Shown piece after piece: positions 1 to 9,184 of a DNA stretch of 64,000 bases. The stretch is from NCBI GenBank assembly GCA_030272155.1, contig CP126192.1, positions 5,676,501-5,740,500 of the forward strand. The letters run 5' to 3'. Source of the stretch: Tetradesmus obliquus (taxonomy: Eukaryota > Chlorophyta > Chlorophyceae > Sphaeropleales > Scenedesmaceae). Numbering within the stretch: position 1 is the first letter of the stretch; each line of letters starts with the position of its first letter. Below the pieces are notes generated by a model. It worked only from the letters and a program-made list of their open reading frames with translations, did no database searches and had not been told where the DNA came from. The translations under genes and the position numbers were made by a program.

Positions 1-585
1 GCAAGACTTCCCTTGGCTGACAGCTGCGCGTGCGTCCAGCCTCGCAGCAGGCTGTGCCGGTGTTCTGGCAGTCATGCGCTGCCTGGGGGCGCAGTCAGTG
101 CTGGTCAGCGATGCAGACCTGCTAGATGGAGTAATGCTGCGGCTGCAGCAGGGCCAACACGTTGCTGGCACAGCCCAAGCAAGCAGCAGCTTGCTATGAA
201 GGGACCCAGGCAGCCCTGTGTCATGGCAGACTAGTGTGACAGGTCTTGCTGGTGTTGCTGCTTCAATGGGGTGCGAGGCCGATGGCTGGTGTCTCTCAAT
301 GATGATGATGGCCCCCATTAGGCCGTGTCTACACAGGTGCAGCTGCTGACCATCAAGCTGATGCACTGATGGAAGACCCACGTGCATCTTGGCTGACAGC
401 AGCTGGCAAAGGTAAATTCACAAGTGGTGTTGGCCTGGCAACATGCCTTCCCAAGTTTCATCGATGCGGCAGAGCGTGCATGAGGCATTCCAAGTGCATG
501 CATCAACTCGGTTCATGCCAGGATGGCAGATCATGCTAGCAATGCATAGTTGGCCAGGCAACTAAAGATTTGATTGAATATAAAT
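1..585. other. Left edge, no gene recognised
   Basis: Short antisense and sense frames exist here but none carries a recognisable domain or convincing splice context. The right end is the 3' flank of the minus-strand U2 snRNA gene. Confidence 0.4.
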
Positions 586-775
586 GGTGTGCTCATCCTT
601 GGCGGTAGTGCAATACCAAGGACAAGCGCGAGCAACCTGGGAGCAAGCCCCCATTGGTCACTCCACCCAGAAAGATTAGTGAGATAGCATGGTGGACAAT
701 GTCCACCAGTTCAGCTATCAAACTGAACAGAACAGATACTACACTTGATCTTAGCCAAAAAGCCGAGAAAGGTAT
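586..775 (-). ncRNA. U2 spliceosomal snRNA, copy 1
   Basis: Full-length U2 snRNA, 190 nt, read from 775 down to 586. It starts ATACCTTTCTCGGC, the usual plant/algal U2 5' end, and carries the GUGUAGUAUCUGUUCU block whose GUAGUA pairs with the intron branch-point region. The GGTGGACATTGTCCACC hairpin (stem II) and the 3' stem-loop ending in GAGCACACC are visible. It is essentially identical to the plus-strand copy at 3107-3296; I see one substitution (ACCAAT against ACCAAC). Both retain matched upstream elements, so this copy is unlikely to be a pseudogene. U2 is the RNA core of the U2 snRNP in the nucleus. Confidence 0.96.
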
Positions 776-800
776 GCTTGACCCTGGACAGCCCTGCTGC

Positions 801-810
801 TTATAGCCGA
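801..810 (-). promoter_or_regulatory. TATA-like element of U2 copy 1
   Basis: TCGGCTATAA on the minus strand, ending 26 nt upstream of the U2 start. The same ten bases sit at exactly the same distance upstream of the other U2 copy (3072-3081). Confidence 0.75.
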
Positions 811-853
811 ACCACTCACTGGCAGCTCAGTAGGCACTGCACAGCTCATGCTG

Positions 854-873
854 TAACATGCTGCCACGTCAGC
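854..873 (-). promoter_or_regulatory. Conserved U2 upstream element
   Basis: GCTGACGTGGCAGCATGTTA on the minus strand, at -98 to -79 from the U2 start. It is identical and at identical spacing in the second copy (3009-3028), while the sequence between it and the TATA-like box differs. It occupies the place of the snRNA upstream sequence element (USE/PSE) known from plants but does not match the plant USE consensus. It is therefore a candidate lineage-specific element. Confidence 0.65.
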
Positions 874-1248
874 CAACATATGCAGACTGCAGGATGCATG
901 TGAGCTGGCGCTTGCACAAAATCGGCGGCCTACAAGGCTGTTTTACAGATGTTGCTCCGTCTAGTAAGCAGCAGCCTCGCTTGGCACGAGCATGGGGGCA
1001 TGTGCTGCTGCTGACCCCCTCGCTGATCACCTCATGAGGGTTCTACGGTCATGGTATGTTGTCATGCGGCGTACTGCTGGCAAAGTAGAGATGCAGTTTC
1101 TGTAAGAAATGCAAAAAACAGCACTTCGACTCAAGGTGTGATCGCAGCAGTCGTGTACTGTTCTGGGACCAGCTTCTTCTCTTCCGTCAACAGACCGTGC
1201 CTGTTTTTAGCTGTAGCTCAGCCTAATCAACAAAAAAACATCACAATC

Positions 1249-1853
1249 ATGACAGACAAGGCGCCTGCAGCAGCAGAGACGAAGAAGCAGGAGCCTGTAA
1301 GCAGTTTGGAAGGCGAGGACGAGTTCGAGGAGTTTGCAGCAGAAGGTTCGTATGCACAGAATCAGCCTTGATCCCTTTTGTTGATCCTAAAACCTATGCA
1401 GAGAGATGCAGAGAGTGCACTAGAACCTGCAGACGTGCTGGCTTCACAAGCTGTTGCCAGGCAACAGCTTGCTGTACAGCAGCAGTGCAACTTGCAAGAC
1501 ATGCCTGTCTTCTGTGACACTCGTGCGTGCAGCGTAGTAATCTAGCCGTATACACAGGTCGTTTCATCTGTAGATATCTTGGCCGTGACGGTCTGGTTGG
1601 ACATCAAGATGATTTTTTGCAACCTGGTGGGTGCCGCGGTACAGCGCTGTCCTGCAAACAACCTGCTCTGTGTGTGCGCCTGCTGCTGTGCTTGCTGCAC
1701 CACCTGCCTGTGTGTGCAGTTCCAGAGGAGCTGGAGGCCAGCAAGGAGGAGGAGGGCAAGGAGCTGTGGCAGGCAGACTGGGACGATGCAGACACCAGCG
1801 AGGACTTCCAGGCCAAGCTGAAGCAGGAGCTAGACAGGGACATGAAGGACTGA
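1249..1853 (+). CDS. SEM1: SEM1/DSS1, 26S proteasome and TREX-2 small acidic subunit
   Basis: Two-exon model: 1249-1345 and 1720-1853, 76 aa. Exon 1 carries the family hallmark DEFEEF followed by an acidic stretch; exon 2 gives LWQADWDDADTSEDFQAKLKQEL, matching the second DSS1 hallmark (W..DWDD....DF...L..EL). DSS1/SEM1 is an intrinsically disordered acidic protein of about 70-90 residues. It sits in the proteasome lid, in the TREX-2 mRNA export complex and on BRCA2-type proteins. The start is the ATG in ACAATCATGACAG; the donor AG|GTTCGT and acceptor TGTGCAG join in frame. The long intron leaves room for a further small exon, but none is needed. It lies between the two U2 genes on the plus strand. 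Confidence 0.88.
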
Positions 1854-3008
1854 GGAGTCATGCGCGTGCACCAGCAGCAGTTGGTAGTTGGTTGCTGCAG
1901 CCAGCGCAGTTGGCCAGCAGGTGCGGCCAGTGGGAAGCAGCGCATGGGTGGCTGGAGACGCACAGCAGTGCGGCAGCAGCGGCATGCAGGCACTGCAGAA
2001 GACTGCAACAGCAGCTGCTGCGCAACCGGGAGCTTGTTGCTGGCTGTGGCTGACGCAGGGTGCAGTTGCATGGCAGCAGCGCTGCGCAGCTGGTGCAGCT
2101 AGGCTGGTGTTGGGTGCGCTGCTGGTGCCACTAGGGGCTTGCATTGTGCTGAGACTTTGACAAGCAGCATGCAACGCAGTTGCTTTGACTGTGCGAGCTG
2201 CTCAGCATGATCAGACAGTCTTAGGCCTGTGTTTTGTAGCACGTGTTTCACCTGAAGTGTCATGCCATGAACACAGCTGCTGCAGGGTTGCATGGCAGAC
2301 ATGCTCTGATGAGTGTGCAACATGGTACGCTCTTGCACGTGTTATGTCACACGAGGCGTCGGCTTTGCAGAATGTGTATATGCACATCGGCTGACAACAT
2401 CAGTTGTGACCACAGCATGCATGTTGAGGACACCATGTGTGCTGACCAGCACACCACGCAGCTGTAAGCCCAACAACAGCATCTGCATGCGTGAGTTCCA
2501 TACAGGGCACTGCACCAATTTGTGGGCTGCGGTCAGTGTGCAGCTAGCCAGCTTGCAGGCAAGTGACCTTGAGGCAGCTGCTGCAGTGTGCGCGACGGCT
2601 GGTTGCGTGTCATTTGGCTTGTCTGTTGCCCGTGCGTGCGGTGAGGCATGGAAGCTCTGTGTCGTGTTTGTTTGCGCCAAGCAACTGCTTTGTCTGTGAA
2701 TCCATGACATGCCCCGATGTAACTCATATACTTGCTACGACCTCACTGTTTGTGACTGTGTAGCCCAGTTGCTGAGGTTTTCACATATGTGGCACTACCC
2801 AGGCTGTTTTTGCGATCACAGTTTGGGATGCAGCGACAGCGTTCTGTGGCAGCACAGCAGCTGCGCTGGCGGCGCTGGCCCCATGCACAAGGACTGGCCT
2901 TGCAGTGGCACTGTGTTCCAGCCAGAGCAACATCACTTCACCAGCCTGATGCATGTCGTTCACAGTGGCAGGCCTGCTAAAATGACTGTTGCGCCCTGCA
3001 CATGCTAC
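1854..3008. other. Intergenic, SEM1 3' flank and U2 upstream region
   Basis: No recognisable gene. A TGTAA poly(A)-signal candidate is at 2463-2467, which would give SEM1 a long 3' UTR of about 600 nt. Open frames here are short, overlap in several registers and have no domain. Confidence 0.5.
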
Positions 3009-3028
3009 GCTGACGTGGCAGCATGTTA
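3009..3028 (+). promoter_or_regulatory. Conserved U2 upstream element, copy 2
   Basis: Same twenty bases as at 854-873, again at -98 to -79 from the U2 start at 3107. Confidence 0.65.
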
Positions 3029-3071
3029 TTTTGGCAGCCAATGCTGCCCGCTCGACTTCTGTAACAGCACC

Positions 3072-3081
3072 TCGGCTATAA
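3072..3081 (+). promoter_or_regulatory. TATA-like element of U2 copy 2
   Basis: TCGGCTATAA ending 26 nt before the U2 start, matching copy 1 in sequence and distance. Confidence 0.75.
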
Positions 3082-3106
3082 GCAGCAGGACTGCCTTGTG
3101 TCAAGC

Positions 3107-3296
3107 ATACCTTTCTCGGCTTTTTGGCTAAGATCAAGTGTAGTATCTGTTCTGTTCAGTTTGATAGCTGAACTGGTGGACATTGTCCACCATGCTATCT
3201 CACTAATCTTTCTGGGTGGAGTGACCAACGGGGGCTTGCTCCCAGGTTGCTCGCGCTTGTCCTTGGTATTGCACTACCGCCAAGGATGAGCACACC
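3107..3296 (+). ncRNA. U2 spliceosomal snRNA, copy 2
   Basis: 190-nt U2 snRNA in the opposite orientation to copy 1. It has the ATACCTTTCTCGGC 5' end, the branch-point-pairing GTAGTA block, the stem II hairpin, and a 3' loop with GGTATTGCACTACC. The usual Sm site (AU4-6G) is replaced by a looser ACTAATCTTTCTGG stretch just after stem II. Stem I reads CGGCTTTTTGGCT rather than the common CGGCCTTTTGGCT. Both departures are shared by the two copies, so they are lineage features and not decay. Confidence 0.96.
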
Positions 3297-3408
3297 ATGT
3301 ATACCAAATGAAATGGGACAGGGAGCATGCGCCTTTGAAACGTTTACCTTATATTGCCTGCATGCCATGCAGACGTTCTGGACAGTCAAAGCGACCCATA
3401 TGCATGTT

Positions 3409-3534
3409 ATGCAGCACCCGCCGACATCTGATCACTGCCAGTGCACTGCACATGAGCCGGCAGGACAAAATGTGCCCGCACTGCTGTGCAAATCACACAT
3501 GCATGGTTAAAGCTGCTTGCATGCGGTCGGCCTA
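3409..3534 (+). repeat. 126-bp direct repeat, copy A
   Basis: Nearly identical to 3734-3859 (few substitutions). This copy encodes MSRQDKMCPHCCANHTC followed soon by a stop, whereas copy B runs on into the cysteine-rich gene. It looks like a duplicated, now dead, exon-start segment. Confidence 0.85.
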
Positions 3535-3733
3535 AACATGCAGTCACACTTTCAGCCCTGTGTCGTGCTATGACAGCCCCACAACACCACTGTGCTGCAC
3601 ACTGCGCCCTGTCCTGCAAAGGGAACCTTGCTCATGCCTGTCATGATAAACATGCATGTATAAGAACGAATATGAACACCCACCGTGGCTCAAGGACTTT
3701 GGTGGATGCACGTGCTGCAAGATACCTCTGCTG

Positions 3734-3859
3734 ATGCAGCACCCGCCGACATCTGATCACTGCCAGTGCACTGCACATGAGCCGGCAGGACAAATTGTGC
3801 CGGCACTGCTGTGCAAATCACACATGCATGGTAAAAGCTGCTTGCATGCGGTCGGCCTA
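3734..3859 (+). repeat. 126-bp direct repeat, copy B
   Basis: Partner of 3409-3534; overlaps the proposed 5' end of the cysteine-rich gene. Confidence 0.85.
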
Positions 3860-4705
3860 CACCAATGGCGGCAGCAGCAGCGCCAAGTGTTGGATGACGG
3901 TGAAGGCCGCCTGCCCTGGCAAGTGGGATGCCAGCACCACCTGCTTTAATCCGAGCTACTGCCCCAGGGTGAGCTGCGGGATGACTGAAGCACACAGCAC
4001 AATATTCATAATATTTTTATTGTGCTGGCAAGCAGCAAGTCATGTGCCGCTGCAGGCTGTGTTGGTACTGCATAGACAGCTGCACACAGCTGCACAGGTT
4101 GCTGGTTTGCGCATGCGGCGTGTGCTCCAAGCTTTAGAATTGAAATACAGCAGTAGTTCAGAAACAAAAGTCCTGAAGTACTGTGCTTGCTGCTCTGCAA
4201 TCAGCAGCTGCAACCACTCAAGCTTCTCACACGTAACCCGTGCTTCTCGCCTCTGCTGCTGCAGCCCTGCCTGGGCAAGTGCATGCCATGCAGCCCAGCA
4301 GCCGACACCTGCTGCCCAGGCTACGTCTGCCAGCAGTCTGGCCGCTACGCCAAGTTCTACTGCGTGCCTGATTGCGTGCCGTACAAGCCAGCGTGTGCGG
4401 GGACTGGCGGCTTCTGCGGCCTCACCGCAGGCGGTGTCAGGTGCTGCGCTGGCCTGGATTGTATCGTGGCATATGGCGGTGTGAGCGTCTGTGCGCTGCA
4501 CAAAACTTGCAAGCCTCGCGGAGAGCAGTGCGGAGGATTTGGGGAGTGCGGAAGCGGACTGTATTGTGCGCCTAACAAGACGTGTGAGCTTGCGATCTGC
4601 AAGAGCCAGGCAAAGTACCCGCGCTCTGCATCTGCGCAGGCGCAGAGGAACCTGGTGGACTACCAGTGCAATGCATTCCATGCTGCGTCATGTTCTGCGC
4701 TTTGA
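3777..4705 (+). CDS. Cysteine-rich protein, knottin-like spacing
   Basis: Two-exon model: 3777-3968 and 4265-4705, 210 aa, joined in frame (donor AGG|GTGAGC, acceptor CTGCTGCAG). About 40 cysteines are arranged in repeated units such as CCPGYVCQQSG....CVPDC and CGGFGECGSGLYCAPNKTC, resembling disulfide-rich secreted domains (knottin or IGFBP-like spacing). No hydrophobic signal peptide follows the proposed ATG, so the real start may lie in an upstream exon I could not place; the 5' end is uncertain. The exon start lies inside the 126-bp repeat. Role unknown; extracellular or wall-associated would fit the cysteine content. A TGTAA signal is at 5076-5080. Confidence 0.6.
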
Positions 4706-5160
4706 TCCTCTGTGGTGCTGCAGACTGGGGGTTGTCGGGATCTTTGAGGCGGGTGTGGTGTGGCTTCGGCTGCTATGCTTTTGTTTCTGGGGTTTGAGAC
4801 TCCTCGTACTTTGGGTGGTGCTGTGCCACCATTGAGCGATCCACATCAACAAGCTGCTGGGGCTGGTTTCATGCTGAGCTACCTTCTGCTTGGTGTTTGT
4901 GGCGGAAAGAGACTGATGACTTTTTTGTGCTTACTGGACTGTTTGGCCTGCATCATGCGCTGGCACACGTGATGAGTCGCCACACGTTAAACTCAATGTG
5001 TGAAACATGACGCAATCAATGTCATTGGGTGTCGTGACCTGTGCGTTTGACCTGCAGTAGGTTCACACGGCACTTTGTAAAACACGATGCAGAAGTGTAT
5101 GTCTTGACAAGACATTGATTGCATTGTTTCGGCGCACTGTGTGTCTTTGCAGTGGTGCAG

Positions 5161-5217
5161 ATAGTTTGCTGTTATTTGGTGCCTGCTAGTCATTGTGCAG
5201 CTGTTGTGACCTTGATG
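5161..5217 (+). repeat. Diverged direct repeat, copy 1
   Basis: Matches 5624-5685 with substitutions and small gaps; shared runs include ATAGTTTGCT and CTGCTAGTC. Noncoding on both strands as far as I can see. Confidence 0.6.
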
Positions 5218-5623
5218 TTTTCTGTTACGTGCTTGTGCTGTTCTTTGCTGTTGCAGTGCTGAACGTCGATCTTGGAAGGCATATCCCGGGCCCTGTGCCA
5301 GGCCTTCATTAGAGCGGTGATTCTCTGCGTCTGGCACAGCTGCATGCCCACAGCCTGTGTACAGTTGAAGTTGCACGTTGGTTGTGCTTGCCCCTGCTAG
5401 CAGCCTGCTGGCTAGCAGGTCACCTTGCTGTTAACTGTTCAAACATACATAGTATAAGTGAATGTCACTGCGCAGCTGGGTAATGTGACCCTTACATAAC
5501 CAGCCTGTTTGACTTGCAGGAAGTGCAGACGGCACGTTGTACCAACAAATGCAAGCTCCAGGAGTGGTGCTGCCACATAGATTGCAACGTGGCCGAGCAC
5601 TGTGTGCCAATGCACTGTCCCAT

Positions 5624-5685
5624 ATAGTTTGCTTTGGTTCAGTGTCTGCTAGTCTTGTGCAGTTGTTGTGGCCATGGCCTTGATG
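5624..5685 (+). repeat. Diverged direct repeat, copy 2
   Basis: Partner of 5161-5217. Confidence 0.6.
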
Positions 5686-6543
5686 TCCGCAGTTGTTTGC
5701 ACTCGTGAACCTTTGGTCAATGCATAATATACCCTCCGGACGTGTGGTACAAGTGTAAAAGTCGGTTCATTAGCGGCGCTTCCAGAGCAAAGAGTTGTGG
5801 CAAAACCTGTGCCAGGGGAACAGGGAGTTGTGATTCCACGTGCACAGCTGTGCATCCATAGCTATGGATAGCTACAGCCTATCTTGCGATCGCCCCTGGT
5901 GTGTACTGCCATGTTGGTGCAGGCTGGGACCGTCTGCGTGTGATGGTTCTCCTGCAAGCCGGGTGCGCCTTGCCTGCCGTTTGCGAGCATTCATTGTTAG
6001 TAACATGAGCCTGCTTTCAAGTGCCGTTGAGTGAAAACAAAGTCCAACGTGCCGCTTGCTGCATTCAAGTGGTGGCTGCCCCTCAGGGGCATCATGGCAC
6101 ATCAGGGCCTGATGCACTGTGCAGTGTGCACATCTGTCTGCAATGATTCAAACTTGCTGGCTGGTAAGATCCACATGCACAAGAGATGGCCTGAAATGCT
6201 GCATAGTACAAAGGTGTTGACAGGGCTGTGCGTGGACTTCAGCAATGTGCAGAACAGCATGATGCAAAACTTCTGGACAAAGTACACTGCACAACATCAG
6301 CAGTGCGTGCTGTTACGCACTGTTGTACAGCAAACATGCTGCCTGTCATAGGTTGCAGTCATGAAACAAGTTGATGCACTTGCTGCCTCAGTTGCATGCT
6401 GGGTGTGCACGCGGCCCCTACACATGTACATTGGCGGCTGGGCAACCTGTTGTCATGCATGCATCGCTGTACAGAGATACTGAACACTGCATTAACTGTG
6501 CTTCTACACACAACCCTATTTGATAACAAACACAGCCCTCCCC

Positions 6544-9145
6544 TCACTGCTCACCCATGCTGCTGCCAGGCACACCCAGCAGCTGCGCCACAGCCGCATC
6601 CTGCCCCGCAGCCGCCTGCAGCCGCCGCCGCAGCTGGCCCACAGCCGCCTCCATCATCTTGTGTGCCTGCTGGCGCGACTTCACACCAAAGTGCTGCGCC
6701 AGCTGCTCCAAGCTCATGCCCTGCTGGCTGCGGCCATCCACATCTGCTGCACCTGCCGCTGCTAGCCCTGCAATAGACAGCGTCACACTGGTGCTGCTGG
6801 TGGTGTGCTGAGCTGTGCTGCTGTCAGGCTGAGGGATGCCGAGTCGTAGTGCCAACAGGCTGCGGTCGCGCGGCTGCAGCGTTTGGAGGTACTGCTGCAT
6901 GACTGCTGCAAGCAGGGCCTGCTGCGCTGCCTCGTCTTGCGCCTCAGCAAGGCCAGACAGTGAGGCACGCAGACCGCCTGCAGCAGCAGCAGCAGCAGCA
7001 GCGGCAGCAGCCACAGATGGGCAGACAAGTTGCGCCTCAGCCAGGCCAGACAGAGAAGCGCGCAGACCGCCTGCAGCAGCAGCAGCAGCAGCAGCAGCCA
7101 CAGATGGGCAGCAAACGTGCGCCTCAGCCAGGCCAGACAGCGAAGCGCGCATACCGCCTGCAACAGCAGCAGCAGCAGCCAGGCCAGATAGCGAAGCGCG
7201 CATACCGCCTGCAACAGCAGCAGCAGCCACAGAATGAGCAGAGGCACCAGGCAGCTTGGACTCCTACAGCATCGCTGGCGACGCATGCATGCTTGAGCAC
7301 CAGGCACTGGCTGTGATTGCATCATAGCTTGGGCAGCTGCCGCGCACCTTGCGCCACTGCATCGTCCACACGGCAAGCTGCTCTTGACGCACAGACCTCA
7401 GAACGCGACCACTAGTACTGCCCTGCACCTGCAGCAGCCGGCCCGCACCTTGCGCCACTCATCTCCACCTCAAAACAGCCGGCCGCACCTTGCGCCACTG
7501 CCACCAACTGAACATTACCTGACATATTCTGCACCTGCAGCAGCCGGCCCGCACCTTGCGCCACTGCATCGTCCAGGTCATCCACAGACTCGCTCACATC
7601 CAGCAGCTGCAGGTTGAGCCCGCCGCTGCCAGCCGCCTCATCACTGTCATCGCCACCCCCGGCCCCCTCAGACAGACCCGACGCCTGCAGTGCATATGTA
7701 ACAGAATGTTATAGTATGATGGCATAACAGGGCGCATGTGGCAGGCACACGCAAGCGCAGCGCTGCTGCTCAGGAGCAAAATAACATTCTCATGCACACT
7801 AGCAGCACGGCTGGCAGCCTTAGCCATGCCTTGGAAGTGATTGCCAGGCATGCAATGGGAGCCGTTACAATGGCAGAGTACAGCATGCAAACAACAGCAG
7901 CTGCCAACAAAAGTGCAGGAGCTCACCTGCAGTGCCGACGCCTGCAGTGCGCGCGCAGCCTGCTGCGCCGTGACGCCCGCTGCTGCTGCCAGTGCAGCTG
8001 TGGTTGGCCGGCTGCTGTGCTGCTGCTGGTGCTGCTCTGCCAGGCGCTGCAGCTTCCTGCGCAGCTGCAGCAGGTGGCTGGGCAGTAAAACAGCGCCAGG
8101 CTGGTACTGCATATTCAAGATCGGTGGGGATGGGCCAGCAGGGGCAGCACAGGGGAAGAACAGCAAGTTTTGCGAGCTGTTGAATGACGGTGATGCTGCT
8201 GTACGTTGAAAGCTGTGTCAGCCACTGCTCTGCTGGCAAGCTTGCAGCCACTGCAGCAGCACATGTACGCTCAACTCCACATGAGCTGGCTGCCAGCACT
8301 CGTGCAAAACTCCATACATGCATTCCACAAGCAGAATGTTGTACTTTGCTTCTAAGCCAGCTGACAACAGATGAATTCTCGCTGAGAGCGCATGCACTTG
8401 AGCATGAAACTGTCAGTACAGCGTAAGATAAAGCACACCTCCTGCAGCACATTCCTCAGAGCACTCCTGATGTACCCATCCGCCAGCAGACCAAATCGAC
8501 CACTGCTGCTGCTGCTGCTGCTGCTGCCAGCAGCGCGGCTTGCGTCAAACTTTGCTGCCGCCTGCAGCAGCCCTCGGCGTGCTGCTGCTGTCAGCTCCCG
8601 CCTGTCTGCTGAAGGGGATGCAGCTGCTGCCTTGCTGGCTCGTGACAGCACCAGCGGATTGTACAGTTCAAGCAGCAGCTGCAGCAGCACGTATGCAACA
8701 AACACACACACTTTGGCAAAGGCATCCAACATATTTGCATGGTGGTGGCCACTAAGTGCGACGACTGCGCCTGCTGTCTTCTGTCCTGCCGTGCTGTCAG
8801 GCTGACACACAGCTACAGCAACAGGTGAAGCTGCAATTCTTGAAAACTGCAGGTACAACTACAGGCCTAGCATTCTGCTGCACAAGCTGCTGCAAGCCTC
8901 TCCTGCTGGGCCATAGCAGCCAGGCAGGCATTGACTACTTCTACATGAAGGCAAAGCCGCAGCTACAGCTGCAGTTGTGGCTGCAGCTGCAGTTGTGGCT
9001 GCAGTCGTATGCACCACAAGCTGCTGCAGGGTTCACCTGCTGTGCCATGATGCCCTGGGCCTGGATGCTGCCTGCTGCTGCAAAGTCCAGTGGAGCGCTG
9101 GCCACGACAGACGCCTGCTGCTGCTGCTGCTGCTGCTGGGCCATG

Positions 9146-9184
<39 letters not shown>

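Larger units (their letters stand above)
4706..6543. other. Intergenic with a degenerate direct duplication
   Basis: No gene recognised. Blocks at 5161-5217 and 5624-5685 are diverged copies of the same sequence (ATAGTTTGCT...CTGCTAGTC..TGTGCAG..GTTGTG..CTTGATG), pointing to an old duplication of about 460 bp period. The right end is the 3' flank of the sigma factor gene. Confidence 0.5.

Noticed and set aside
1604..2174. Overlapping open frames on both strands around the SEM1 3' end
   Set aside because: They have Cys/Ala-rich composition typical of reading CAG/CTG-rich DNA in the wrong frame, and they overlap the well-supported SEM1 exon.
3098..3289. Small open frame with a hydrophobic translation
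   Set aside because: It lies entirely over the U2 snRNA gene; the RNA match explains the sequence.
586..3296. One of the U2 copies as a pseudogene or a transposon-borne inverted repeat
   Set aside because: Both copies are full length and share upstream elements at identical spacing. The inverted similarity outside the gene and those elements fades, so there is no sign of a mobile element.
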